A stretch of DNA of 64,000 nt from Azolla caroliniana (lineage: Eukaryota > Polypodiophyta). The position numbers and the translations under genes are program-made. Of this stretch, positions 42,401-52,421 are shown one piece after another. Below the pieces are notes generated by a model, which was given only the letters and a program-made list of their open reading frames with translations, was not told where the DNA came from and ran no database searches. The DNA lies in the NCBI GenBank assembly GCA_043228905.1, contig JBHGNT010000004.1, forward strand, positions 24,118,001 to 24,182,000, in the 5' to 3' direction. Each line of letters starts with the position of its first letter. Within the stretch, counting starts at the first letter, position 1.

Positions 42401-43530
42401 CGGACATCCTTCAGCAGCATTTTGCATCCGGTCGGGGTTGTCAACCACACGTCTCCGATGCCGGCAATCCGGCACGTACCTTCATTTCCCATCCGAACAC
42501 AGCCATGCTCACCGGCTGTGTAGGATGAGAAGTATCTTCTCTCCGGGGTCAGGTGGAACGATGCTCCGGAATCGACCACCCAGGTCGTCTCATCGCCGGC
42601 AACATTTAGCTCACCTTCTTCGGTGATGAGCATGATCTCTTCCTCACTTGCCGCGAGTGCCGTTGTTCCTTTCCGGTCCTGCCCTCGCCGATCCGAACCT
42701 CTCCGGTCCGTGGCTCCCCGGTATGCACCGTTTCTCTCCGGTGACTTCTTCGAGTCGGTGTCGTCGGCTCCGTTGTCTTTTCGGTAATGCCGACAATTCT
42801 TTCGGAAGTGCCCCGGCTTCCCACAGTGGAAGCATGTGGGTCTTCCTCTTGACTGCGACTGGGTCCCCGACTTCTCCCGTCTTTGCGGACTCCGGTTCCA
42901 TTGTCTTCCCCGATCCGATTCGGTAAGCAGCGCCTTCGAGTCGGAGGCCGGTTCTTTGTCTCTCCGACGCGCTTCTTCGTTCAAAATACTTGTCTTTACC
43001 GTTTGCAAGGACAAGTTATCTTCTGTGCAGGAGGTGCTGAGAGTCACCACCAAGTTCTCCCAGCTTTCCGGCAATGTACACATCAGGATGATGGCTTGCA
43101 TTGCATCCTCCAACGGGAACTTGATCGCCGCAAGCTGATTCACGAATCCCATGAACGTGCTTACGTGTTCAACCATACTCTCGCCGTCCCGGTACTTGAG
43201 ATTCACTATCTTCCTCATCAGGGAGGTCCGGTTCAACGCATTCTTCCTCTCATAGAGGCCCGACAGCTTCTTCCACATCTCATATGCGTTGGTGTCGTTC
43301 GCCACATGTTGTAGGACGCTTACATCGACATATTGTCGGATCGTCGCTACGGCTTTCCGGTTCAGGAGCTTCCACTCCGACTCAAGTACCCCTTTCGGTA
43401 TTTCCGACCTGTCAATCGGTTCGTACAGGTCCCGAACAATCAGAAGATCCTCCATCTTGATCTTCCAGTCGGCGTAATTCTGCGCATTCAGCACCATCAT
43501 ACCCGGCTGCCCGCTGCCGCCGCCTTCCAT
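39457..43530 (-). CDS. Copia gag-pol polyprotein, 1357 aa
   Basis: One frame from ATG at 43530 (MEGGGSGQPGMM), just inside the PBS; the frame stays open upstream into the LTR, but this ATG fits the gag start. Order: gag (UBN2-type), zinc knuckle CFHCGKPGHFRKNC (about 231-247), protease WVVDSGASFHL (about 318), integrase HKRLCHMSEKG, CTDC and a core with VHTDVC, RADNGGEYRG and NGLAERMNRT, RT with FAPVVKMTSI, QMDVKTAFLHGDL and LLYVDDMLIV (YVDD about 1032), and RNase H with TDSDMSADAD and STTEAEYMAAVEA. Protease-integrase-RT-RNase H order is diagnostic of copia. All catalytic residues are present, consistent with activity. Confidence 0.97.
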   Translation of the reverse strand: MEGGGSGQPGMMVLNAQNYADWKIKMEDLLIVRDLYEPIDRSEIPKGVLESEWKLLNRKAVATIRQYVDVSVLQHVANDTNAYEMWKKLSGLYERKNALNRTSLMRKIVNLKYRDGESMVEHVSTFMGFVNQLAAIKFPLEDAMQAIILMCTLPESWENLVVTLSTSCTEDNLSLQTVKTSILNEEARRRDKEPASDSKALLTESDRGRQWNRSPQRREKSGTQSQSRGRPTCFHCGKPGHFRKNCRHYRKDNGADDTDSKKSPERNGAYRGATDRRGSDRRGQDRKGTTALAASEEEIMLITEEGELNVAGDETTWVVDSGASFHLTPERRYFSSYTAGEHGCVRMGNEGTCRIAGIGDVWLTTPTGCKMLLKDVRHVPEVRLNLISAERLDDEGYTSSIRNGVMKFSKGSLIVARARKDNTLYLMNARLCPEELNVAADTAGELWHKRLCHMSEKGMKRLAEDNLIPVKHVHLEKCTDCLAGKQNRTSFHSRPPTRRSAPLELVHTDVCQVETKSHGGAQYFVTFIDDHSRKLWTAPLKTKDQVLCVFKELHARVERESGNKLKAIRADNGGEYRGQFQEYCRSKGIRLKFTVPKTPELNGLAERMNRTIMERVRSMLAHAKLPKGFWAEAMSTATYVINRSPSVPLDGDTPQKVWTGKEVSYRHLKVFGCLAYVHVAKDRRGKLDPKTRPCIFLGYGDDEFGYRVWDPVDKKIFRSRDIIFMEDKTLADWESEKKMKSSKSTGEDQLYEEQSRPARDRLALEDPAEDGEETEPAEEDENDTGTGPDPEMDSDEEESEEPVTEAPERRYPLRERRAPRRFPEPEHVLLTDEGEPESFEEAKHDTQSRRWLSAMQDEMDSLHENHTYELVELPKGKRALRNKWVFKLKPGDAGKPPRYKARIVVKGFQQKKGVDFDEIFAPVVKMTSIRTVLSIAASMDLEVEQMDVKTAFLHGDLDEEIYMQQPEGFEKKGKEHLVCRLKKSLYGLKQAPRQWYRKFDSFMTDEGYLKTQSDHCVFVKKFEGGDFLILLLYVDDMLIVGRDQVKIRMLKKALHRTFAMKDLGPARQILGMHIIRDRKKKQLWLSQEKYVTKVLHRFNMSEARPVGSTLPANCKLSSKQSPKTKAGKEDMMKVPYASAVGSLMYAMVCTRPDIGYAVGVVSRYMSNPGKEHWNAAKWILRYLKGTANVCLRFGSGKPELDGFTDSDMSADADTSRSTSGYVMTYAGGAVSWQSRLQKTVALSTTEAEYMAAVEAGKEIIWMKDFIRELGIRQEEYRLYCDSQSAIHLAKNAAYHSRTKHIQRRYHWIRERIEDKEFVLTKIHTDENGSDMLTKVLTPDKLEACRKRIGLERHPMPK

Positions 43531-43542
43531 TTTCTGCAGCAA

Positions 43543-43558
43543 CCTTGCTCTGATACCA
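43543..43558 (-). promoter_or_regulatory. Copia primer-binding site
   Basis: TGGTATCAGAGCAAGG on the minus strand, complementary to the 3' end of initiator-Met tRNA, 3-4 bp inside the 5' LTR. Confidence 0.92.
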
Positions 43559-43561
43559 GTT

Positions 43562-44176
43562 TGTTGGTAATCGACGCTTCGATTCACCTTCTTCGTTCGG
43601 CCACAACCGAGTAATCGCGGATCAATGCAGCAGAAAATAGGAACCAAAGAGAGAAACACACGAGTACACAGGGATTAACGTGGAAAACCCTAGATGGGAA
43701 AAACCACGGGAGTACAAGACTCCAAACAACACTATACAAAGAGAAGTATACAATGACGAGCTCTAAGGCGACGACCTTGAGCTCGCTGTCCTCGCCACAG
43801 GCGGCGGAAATACACAGAGGCGTCGTTCGTCCTCTTCCTCTCTCGCGCTCTATCTCTCTCTCTCTCTCTCACGGCTGCTCCCTCTTCACTCCTCTTGAGT
43901 GGAAAAACAGAAAAATGATAAGCAACAACAAAACAGTTTGCCCTAAGTCATATTTATACTTATATGACTTTGGGCTATTTACAACTGTAGCCTCAGGGGC
44001 CCATAGCGAACATATTCACGGATATGTCCCTGCATCCGGATCGCTCTCCGGGTACATTCGTCATCCGGTACCGAAACCGGGGTCTTCGTCATCCGGATCC
44101 GAAACCGAAACCGGGCTTGTCGGCATTCATCTCCGACATCCGACCATCCCATGCGAAAGGGACCGTAATCCCAACA
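43562..44176 (-). repeat. Copia right LTR (5' LTR)
   Basis: 615 bp, same length and sequence as 38832-39446. It carries the promoter and start of the element transcript. Confidence 0.95.
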
Positions 44177-44275
44177 CAAACCATGTACAATACATCAAAA
44201 CATGTGCATGTGTGTAAGGGCCGGTTCACGCACACTATTCACCGATTCCTCCAAGGGACGGTTTTCTCCACGACA

Positions 44276-44290
44276 TCCGCCCCCACCTAA
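44276..44290 (-). promoter_or_regulatory. Gypsy polypurine tract
   Basis: Minus-strand TTAGGTGGGGGCGGA abuts the split gypsy LTR; compare TTTGGTGGGGGTGGA in the other gypsy element. Confidence 0.75.
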
Positions 44291-44348
44291 CCGCGCATCC
44301 ACTGGTATGCGCTAGAATAGACCTTTGCCGGAGAAGACTGGCCTGCGC

Positions 44349-45569
44349 TTATCTTTCGTTCTCTGAATCGCCATCCACTTCGAACCGGTCGCCGTTGCTA
44401 TCCATGTCCTCTTGGTCCGGTTCGTCCTCGTGCCGCTTCTTGGACGCCTTGATCCTCTTCCCGACCACCGGCACAACTATTCTCATTTCGTTGAGCTCCG
44501 CGAGATGGTAGGTGCCGTTGTTGTTGGTGCTTGTCACCACGTAAGGCCCGAACCACCTCCTCGTAAATTTCCGCATCACATTGTGCTGGTTGTCGAGGCT
44601 ACTGTCGTAGACCAAAACCCAGTTGCCTTCCTCGATTTTCCTTGGTTGTAGTCGGTGAGTCCGGTCGAATTGCCCCTTGTTCTTTTTCCTTGCCGCGCGT
44701 AGCTTCGCCGTTGCTCGTTCCACGTCCTTCGGTCTTCGCTCGAGCTGTCGGATTTGTGCCGCTAACAGCTCCTCCCGGCTCATCTCGTCTCTCCAGTCCA
44801 CCGCGGTCCATGAGGAGATCGTTTGCTCCATCGGCATGATCGGCTTTTGCCCGTACATCAGCTCCACCGGCATGAACCCGATCACCGAATTGTGCGTAGT
44901 TTGGTCCGCCCACAACGCATAAGGTAGGAGCCGCGGCCAATTCCTGAGTTGAACTTCACATGCCCGTACCACCGCCTTTACAATTGGCCCATGTCCGCGT
45001 TCCACCATCCCATTTTCCATCGGATTGTACGCCGTAGTGAGCGAGAGTTTAACCCTTGACCGATCAAACAACTCTTCGGCCTCTTGTGCATCCAGTTCTC
45101 CACGGTCCGCTACGATCTTCCCTACGCACCCATATTGACATACCACCTCTTCAATTAGGAACTGGCACACGACCGCGGTCGTCTTGTTCGGTAATGCTCG
45201 ACCCTCCACTTGGTTCGTCATGTCCTCTCGTGCTAGCACCATGTATCGCATTTGCCCTACCCCCATCGGCATCGTCACCAGATCCACCATCCACTTGAAG
45301 TGGATGGTTGGAGGGTAAGTCGGATGGAGATTGTCCCGATGTCGGACTACGGAATGCATTTGACAGCTTTCGCAAGTCGTTATGAACCGATGCAGGTCCC
45401 GATACAGTCCCGACCACCAGTACTTCTCCTTCAGCTTCTCGAATGTGGCCCATGTCCCCCGATGTCCGGCCCAAGGACTCTCGTGGTACGCCGTCAACAA
45501 TGCTTCCTGCTCCTCTTCCTTGCCACTACCCGGAGTGGGACGCCGTCTCGCTTCTTCGGGTGCTTCCAT
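44349..45569 (-). pseudogene. Gypsy integrase of the truncated element
   Basis: 406 open codons: zinc-binding part (GHRGTWATFEKLKEKYWW, CESC), core with VDLVTMPMG, VADRGELDA and the NPMENGMVERGHG stretch, and a C-terminal DNA-binding part (NWVLVYDSS, RRWFGPYVV). It is intact in itself, unlike its homologue at 8571-9629, but the frame to RNase H is shifted near 45500-45560. Confidence 0.87.
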
Positions 45570-47021
45570 ATGCTTCCATCCCGTAGGAAGAATTGGTAAG
45601 CTTTCTTCCAGATCCGGTTAGCCTCTTCCTTCGTCCACCCCGCGTCCATCGTCATCGTTTTCAGGAACCCACTGATCTGGAGCCACTCCCCGTCGTACTT
45701 GCTCTCGTCGAACTCGTTAAGCGTCGGAGTGCCCCCCTTTCTCGTCGTCACGTAAGCCATCTCGAAGAAGTCCACGTTGACTTCCTCGTCCTCTGAAACC
45801 ATGCCGCCCTCGTCATCAAACCTCGCTCTCGAAAGCTTCTCGGCCATGGCGTTGTCCTTCTCGGAGATGTGCCGTATCTCCAAATTCAGGGACTTAATGT
45901 ACGCTATCCACCTGAGCATTGCCAGGTCCGACGTCGCGCATCCGGAAACCATACCAAGAATCGGTAGGCAGTCCATCTCTATTATTACCTTTGTGCCTAT
46001 CAGGTAGTCTTTGTCGGCCTTGACCGCCGAAACGATACCCCAGAGTTTGTGTTTAACCTGGGCGTATCCTTGCTGTCGCTCACTAAGTACTTTCGCACCA
46101 AACCGGATGGGGAACCTCGTGCCGTTCTCATCCTCCTAGTTGAGCACCCATCCGATTCCGGTCGGACTCGTGTCTCCGATTACATAAATCGAAACATGTT
46201 TACTGTAGACCGCTTTCCGGAGTGCCGGTGCCGCGGCAAGCGCTTCTTTCATTTTCCGGATTGACTCCGCATGCTCCCCGCTCCATTCGAACTTGCGCCA
46301 TTTCTTCAACAACCCATAGAGCGGCTCCGAGATATGGGCGTAATGCGGGATCCAAATGTGGTAGAATGTGCAAGCTCCCAAGAACCTCTGGACTTCTGTA
46401 ACCGTCCTGTAGTCTTCCTTCATCGCGGAGATAGCTTCCACCTTAGCCAGAGACAGTTTCCGGCCATACGGCCCGCACAGGTGCCCAATGGCCATGATTT
46501 CTGACTGTCCAAAAGCCGATTTCTCCCCGGAGAAGGTGAGCCATGCGCCTTCCAGCTTCTGTAGCACCTTCTCGCAGTCCCCAATTTGGTCCGAGACGAA
46601 TTTCTGACACCCGTCCGGTCTGACCATTTCGTCCTGATCCTCCACGGGACATCCCTTGATTGGAATGTCATCCAAAAACGGCATGGTGATGTCTAGGATG
46701 CAATCCCTTAGCACCTTATTCATCGCATTCACCATGTGCGCTACCGAGTTTGTCACCCCTTGCGGAAGGGTACACATCCGCACTAGGCCGAGAGGAGTCC
46801 GCATTGTCGTAATATCCCTGCTCTCCACAACTAGTTGGAATTGGTCGTACCCCGAGTACAGATCCCCGACCGAGCAGGTCCTGAATAAAGCGCAATGTGC
46901 CGTTCTTCTTTGGCACGGTAAACCACCGATTCGAGTATGGGGCACTCGACGGTTCGAGGATGCCCATCTTCACCTTCTGCTTCAACAGCTCCATTAGCTT
47001 CAGGATGTGAGCTCTGGGCAC
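45494..47021 (-). pseudogene. Gypsy RT-RNase H of the truncated element
   Basis: RNase H and linker piece 45976-45494; RT plus RNase H start piece 46945-46136 with FLDDIPIKG at the active site and FLGACTFYHIWIPHYAH; upstream piece 47021-46716 with FTVPKKNGTLRFIQDL. Between RFIQDL and GDLYSGYDQF about 30 residues are missing compared with the 7210 element, shifting the frame. A TAG after GIGWVLN separates the RNase H part. Confidence 0.85.
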
Positions 47022-47039
47022 TGGAATCAGTTTGAGATT

Positions 47040-47970
47040 TCACAACACATGTGGTACCGTGAAGATAACCATCGGCTCAACGACCGTCGGGTCTACGCAC
47101 CCAATCTCTTCCGGCGAGAATGCGAAGGCCTTCCCGTGCCTCCTAAGCATTCTCCGAAACCGTTCCTCCTTCGTTGCTAGTAGAAAGCCACCCCCACCAA
47201 CCTTGAGCTCCCGAAGCGTTATGTTGGTGAACCGGTGTCCTATGCCGGTCGGATCTCGTAGACTTGGGTCCGACACGACCCCTTTCATCCGTAACTCGCT
47301 GCCCTCCGGCAAGGGTGCCGCGATTGGCCTCACCTTCCGGTCCACAGTCTTGTACTTCGTATGCACATGGGTCGTCTGATCTAACTCGACCCTCTCCCCA
47401 AAGTCGGCGATGACTTCAAACATCATTTTCGAACTAACCGGAATTGTTTGGTCTTCGCTGAGGCCTTCTTTGAACACCTTCTTCAATTCTCCCAAGGTGT
47501 CATCGAAAGAGACCGCCTCCATGGCTCCACCAATCTCATCGTCAGGGCCTAGGGCTCCACACGCCCTGAGACATCCCTCTGCCTGTTTCTTCTCCCGGCC
47601 GCTAATGCCGGTTATCGTACAACCTCTGTTGTCAGAGAACCAAAATTTCCTATCTATAGTACATGGCTTCCTTGCTATGGTACACATGTGGGGTGTTTTT
47701 GGGGTGTCCGGACTATCGCGCCCCCCCTCTAAAAATCCCCTCGGCTTTCGCCGCCGAGGGTCTCACGGTTGCGCTCGTGGTTCGGTCGCACGGTCAGAAA
47801 CTGGACGGAGTGTCATCCATCTTGGCTCTTCACGCGTGCGTACGCCGAACTGTTATCCAACACCTTCGTCTCCATGCGTGCTGCCATAATGTACAGTTCT
47901 CCGAGTATCACTGGATGCGAGGATGTCTCCTGCACGAAGAAGTGTTGGTCAATCTCGACATCAGGGTCGA
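47040..47970 (-). pseudogene. Gypsy pre-RT linker and protease remnant
   Basis: The 47687-47040 frame matches the pre-RT region of the other gypsy (for example AAPLPEGSELRMKGV, and ALGELKKVF-like start). The 48058-47813 frame holds DQHFFVQETSSHPVILGE, the C-terminal half of the protease. Homology stops near 47970, marking the truncation. Confidence 0.75.
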
Positions 47971-48230
47971 AGCATGCTACGATGTACCAACTTTTGGCCA
48001 AAACTTTAGTACTAATTCCATGTGGAGGGAAAACTTCAAAATGTAAAAATAAATCCAATATTTGGGTTTAAAAAGTTGACCACTTGTCTTAAAATTAAAA
48101 GTCACATTCAATGAAAATAGAATTCAAATACAAATAAACATCACTTGTGTTAAAATCCTATGTCATGTTGTAAGGAGGTCTTAACTATATAAGATCTCGA
48201 GTCGTCTGTCAATCATCCACTCTGTCTCTC

Positions 48231-49484
48231 TTGGCAATTAACAAGTTTATGTCGAACTGTCAGTTAGTTAGTCAGTTAGTCTCTCTCTCTCTGTTTACAC
48301 TTGGTAATTCCCTAGCTTCGTACCTCTTCTCTCTCGCACTCTTTCCTTCCCTCTTCTACTTGAGAATTCATTACGTTCATACCCCCCTCCCTCCCTCCCT
48401 CCCTCCCTCTTCCAACTTCTGCACAGGTTTCTCCACATTCTCTGCTCACTCTGCAAACCCTAAACCCATTCCTTGCCTATTGTGTCCTCTTTGCAACAAC
48501 AATACACTGTGACCTCGTTGTTCTGTGTCATCGTTACATCGACATCAGGTGTTGTACTGTGTCCTCGTTGTACTGTGTCCTCGCTGCATCAACATCAGGT
48601 CTTCAATTGTGTCCTCGTCATGTCCTCTTTGCAACAACAGTACATTGTGACCTCGTTGTTCTGTGTCGTCATTTCATCGACATCAGGTGGTGTACTGTTT
48701 CCTCGCTGCATCGACATCAGGTCTTCAACTGTGTCCTTGTCGTGTCCTCTCTCTCGGGTATTCTCTCTCTCAACCGTTGTACTGTGTCCTCTGTTGGCCA
48801 CGTTCTCTCTCTCAAGGGTTCTCTGAAGTGTGGTTTTCACACTATGTCCTCTTCGCATCGGTTTAGGGTTTGCTCGTCATGTTCCCTCTACCTCCAAGTG
48901 TTCCCTCATACCTGGTTCCCTCTACCCGGTGTGTTTCAATCGCGTCCCCTCTTCAAAGACTTCGACAACGACATTTGCTACTTGTTTTACACTATATTTG
49001 TATGTTTGATTCTATCTGTTTTTGTCATTTTCTATTTGTTTCTTACATCTGCAACCATAATGATGTTTGGGGCATGTTTATCTATATGTTTGATTCTATC
49101 TGTTATTATCGTTGAGGGTTTTGTTGTTGTTGTTGTTGGTCTCGCTTGATCATTTGATCATTTGAGCGCATTGTACATGCATATGCTTTAAATTGAGAGT
49201 CGGACAACATGTGTATATGTCAAGTATCGGGAGTTAACATTATGTTTCATATCCGACATCTCCTTGAATAGTATATTATTTAATATTGTTTACTATTGTT
49301 GTGCATGATTTACTGTTATTTACTATTGTTGTGCATGTGAGGCGAAGAAGAGAGACAAGATTCACATGACAAGGAAGACACCCACAAAGAAGAAAATGGT
49401 CACTGAAAATGTCATCACACCATGCAAGGAAAGAGAAAGGACCCCCATCAAAGAAAGTAAGATGACCCTCGCCAAAGGGAGGTC
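48231..49484 (+). other. 5' region of the plus-strand unit, pyrimidine-rich with degenerate TGTCCTCGTTG repeats
   Basis: 48470-48830 holds repeated words such as TGTCCTCGTTG, CATCGACATCAGGT and TTGCAACAACA in irregular order. The open frames are low-complexity (Ser/Leu/Cys) and probably untranslated. From 49333 a Lys-rich frame (AKKRDKIHMTRKTPTKKK) may be the true start of the gene. Confidence 0.45.
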
Positions 49485-50264
49485 ATGGTTTTCAGCAACT
49501 CAGGGCAAAAAGGTTCACACAAACATCTTTTGAGGTTCAAAATTGGGATGGGTTATTTCCTTCGTGCACGACCTGACACTTATGAAGACGTAGACATGTG
49601 GATGAAGCAAACTTGGGGCTCATCACAACCCGAGTCACGGAGAGGTTTCCACCCCACTCAATTGAAGAAGGATTATATCATTGAACTAAAGTCACGATAT
49701 GAACAAGTTTATGATACGAAACATATCCTAAACAATGAGGTAGGATCTGTCTTTGCACGTGCATTTGCATGTGAACTCCATGGTGACATTGAAGTTGATT
49801 GGGAAGATTTTGCTCATCATCGATCATCACATTATAGAGGGTCCTCAAGTACCAACACTACCATGAAGTCTGAGGGTACCTCTCATATTGAAATCCCAAC
49901 TCGGACATCTGTGTTGACTCAACAAATTACAAAACAGTAAGCCACACTGATAGAAAAACATGAAGAGCGATTGTTGCGCTGTATAGCTTCCATGCAAACA
50001 AAAATGCAAGCATTGCTGGCCGATTTGGAAGAAGTTTCATCTGGTGAGATGGCAGCAAAGAAACAATTCACATTTAGGTCGATTAAATACGAATGGATTG
50101 CATCAACAATCCAAAATTCTGAAAGTGATGTGTTAAAAGAGGAATTGAAGAAAGAGCTCACAAGTATGGGCACTCATCTGGAAGCACAGAAGAAAGTTCT
50201 AGAGACATGGCGGTCTTCTCGTAATGAAATTGATGAGCAATTATCAGCCTTAAAGCTGCATTAA
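49485..50264 (+). pseudogene. Unidentified transposon gene, first exon group (coiled coil)
   Basis: The 49485-49940 and 49971-50264 frames are in the same phase with one TAA (49938-49940) between them. The first has FKIGMGYFLRARPDTYEDVDMWMKQTWG. The second forms a coiled coil (IEKHEERLLRCIASMQTKMQ and onward). No family recognised. Position suggests an accessory protein of the transposon. Confidence 0.5.
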
Positions 50265-50399
50265 GAGAATCTAACATGTTTGATGAAGGGTCTAAAAGAA
50301 AAAGGTTTGGATACTCTATGTCCAGACGTAGTTGAGCACCCCGCTTGCATGGAAAGTACAAATAGAAGCATTACTATATCACGATAATGTTTATATTTC

Positions 50400-51560
50400 T
50401 CCTTTTTGACCTTCTATGGTATAAAATATCATTGGTACTAATATAGTGTATGTTGTGTCTCGTTACTGAAGGTGTTTATTCTGTGGCCTTGGATTCAAGC
50501 TTGAGTCTATGTATGCTATCATTACACCATGCTTGCACACATATCATTTGTTATGTGCTAAGTACCATTTCGAGAAAGAAAATATATGTTTGGACTGTAA
50601 AAGTACAGTTGGAGCCGAATGGTACCTAGCTTGAGGTTTAAAAGTACACTCCTATGGTACGTGATTAAGCATTATGCAATTTTTATACCATGAATTTATA
50701 ATTTTACTTTTGGTTTTGTTCTTACAGTTGGATCCAAGATGATCAGTCAATTTAGTGCAGATTATTTAGTACTAAATGTCTTAAATGTTTAGTTGTATAA
50801 CTTGTATTAGTATTAACATTGTTTATTGCATTGTTGCTTTGCCTGATTAAGTACTAACAATACTTATTCCATTGCATTACTTCGTGATCATTTGATTTAG
50901 TATTGATTATTTAGTATGGAGAGTCTTAAATGTTTAGTTGTTTAACTCGTACTAGTACTAACATTGGTTAATTGCATTGTACTTTTTGTGTCCACTTTAC
51001 TTAGGTTTTCCATAACCGAACAAATAGGCATGTCGGTCTTAGTTGTTTAGTACTAACATTGCTCCTTACCATCAGAAATATGCATGTCCAGGTGGTTCAG
51101 TACTATTCCTTTAAGATCCTAAGATGTTGATTAAGTACTAACAGTACTTTTTGAGTCCACTTGACTTAGGCTTTGCATAACCAAACAAATAGGCATGAAG
51201 GTCTTTGCTTTTTAGTACTAACATTGTTCATTACTAGATGAAATATGTGTGTCCGGGTGGCTTAATACTAATCCTTTAAGTTCCTAAGATGTTGATTAAG
51301 TACTAACATTACTTAATACATTGTATTCCTTTATGATCAATTGATTCAGTATTGATTATTTGGTACGACAGGTCCTAAATGTTTAGTTGTATAATTTGTA
51401 TTAGTACTAACATTGCTTATTGCATTGTACTTTTTGTGTCCACTTGAATTAGGATTTGCATGACCGAACAAATAGACATGAATGTGTTGGCTTTTTAGTA
51501 CTAACATTGTTCGGATCCAGATGAAATATGCATATCCAGGTGGATCAGTACTATATTTGT
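50400..51560. repeat. Region rich in the palindrome TTAGTACTAA
   Basis: AGTACTAAC or a one-base variant recurs roughly every 50-100 bp, often followed by ATTG. Longer phrases such as GAACAAATAGGCATG also repeat (51020, 51184 and 51467). Likely an intron of the plus gene. Confidence 0.7.
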
Positions 51561-51564
51561 TATT

Positions 51565-51996
51565 TTGGACTCATGTTATAATATGTACTCTTATAATATG
51601 TATGCTTATAATATGAATGTTGTAGTTTCTAGCAACACCACACCAGGGAAGGTAATTGACAAACCAGGCCCCGCGTTACTACGTACAGAGTCTGCTGCAA
51701 ATTCCAAAGTCCACGGTCGTTCCTTAGTGGTACTTGATGAAGTTTATGATGAAGATGAATGTATGAGAAAGGCCATTGGAACAATTGAAGATGTGATTCT
51801 TGAAACAAAATCTCCAAGCTCGGCACACCCTAACTCTGTGAATGATTGTTGTGGTGGGTAATACAAATTCTCACAAACTTGTGGCTGTTGTCATCTTCAT
51901 GAGTTAGACTAATACTGCATACTTTTGTTTTTAGACAAGGAAGAAAAGAGTAATGAAAATGGAGTCACAGATTTAGAGCCACAATATGAAGAAGAA
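51565..51996 (+). pseudogene. Unidentified transposon gene, middle exons (cut by copia)
   Basis: Exon-like frame 51600-51855 (KVIDKPGPALLRTE, VVLDEVYDEDECM) ends at a GGTAATAC donor-like site. A second short exon begins after TTTTTAG at about 51936 (DKEEKSNENGVTDLEPQYEE) and is cut at 51996 by the copia LTR, then resumes at 57667. Confidence 0.5.
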
Positions 51997-52358
51997 TGTT
52001 GAGAGACAAGCTCAACATCGGCCGGATCGGCTGAAGAAGCCAAGGACCGGATCGGTTGGGACCGATTGGTTAAGCCGTTAGGAAAGATATTCCGTGAGGA
52101 ATATATTTGGGAGTCAGTGTAGGAGCTCTTAATGAGCATTGAAGTACTGTCAGTACTTCGGTCAGTCCTTCTAGGACTTGTACAAAGTGTTCATTGAACA
52201 CATATATGTATTGTCTTTGTTTTTTGTTTTTCTGAATATACATATTCTCTCTCTCTGTCTCTCCCGCGTATACTGCGTAAGCTCAAGCTCTCCATTAAAC
52301 CTGAGTGTTCTTCCTTCTGTTCTGTCTTTATACTTGCTTCCGCACGCTACTTTCTACA
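51997..52358 (+). repeat. 5' LTR of the decayed copia element
   Basis: 362 bp; near-identical to 57300-57661. Includes TATATGTATTG and a CTCTCT tract near the end. Confidence 0.93.
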
Positions 52359-52370
52359 TGGTATCAGAGC
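52359..52370 (+). promoter_or_regulatory. Copia primer-binding site
   Basis: TGGTATCAGAGC follows the LTR directly, complementary to initiator-Met tRNA. Confidence 0.9.
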
Positions 52371-52421
52371 GCGAGGGTTGAGAACCTCTCTGCAGCCGAC
52401 ACAGCTTGACGAAGAAGAACG

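Larger units (their letters stand above)
38832..44176 (-). mobile_element. Intact Ty1/copia retrotransposon
   Basis: 615-bp LTRs at 38832-39446 and 43562-44176 begin TGTTGGTAATCG and end CCCAACA. I see no difference between them. The target duplication is CAAAC. PBS TGGTATCAGAGC and the purine tract are in place, and one open frame covers the whole gag-pol. Identical LTRs and an open frame mean a very recent insertion and a probable active source copy. Confidence 0.97.
38278..44275 (-). repeat. Gypsy LTR split by a copia insertion
   Basis: The LTR consists of 38278-38831 and 44182-44275, about 650 bp in total, with a minus-strand TATAAAAGG promoter near 38690. CAAAC, present once in the original LTR, now flanks the copia element on both sides (38827-38831, 44177-44181). 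Confidence 0.75.
38278..47970 (-). mobile_element. Truncated Ty3/gypsy element related to the one at 7210, carrying a copia insertion in its LTR
   Basis: The LTR starts TGTCGTG at 38278 and ends CACGACA at 44275, with a copia element inside. A purine tract follows at 44276-44290. Then integrase (44349-45569), RNase H and RT (45494-47021), an upstream linker (47040-47687) and the second half of the protease (to about 47970) lie on the minus strand. There homology ends: gag and the other LTR are missing. Protein similarity to the 7210 element is clear, but the LTR body differs. RT has lost about 100 bp between FIQDL and GDLYSGYDQF. Confidence 0.85.

Noticed and set aside
39472-43614. Long plus-strand open frames over the copia element
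   Set aside because: Antisense shadows of the intact minus-strand gag-pol; they follow its GC-rich codon bias and carry no domain.
48231-49149. Small secreted or membrane proteins in the pyrimidine-rich region
   Set aside because: Low-complexity frames from CT- and TGTCCTCGTTG-rich repeats, overlapping in all phases, with no conserved feature.
50740-51560. TACTAAC motifs as branch points of many small introns
   Set aside because: They are far too many, occur in both orientations as a palindrome, and also lie in the inter-gene region; a repeat family explains them better.
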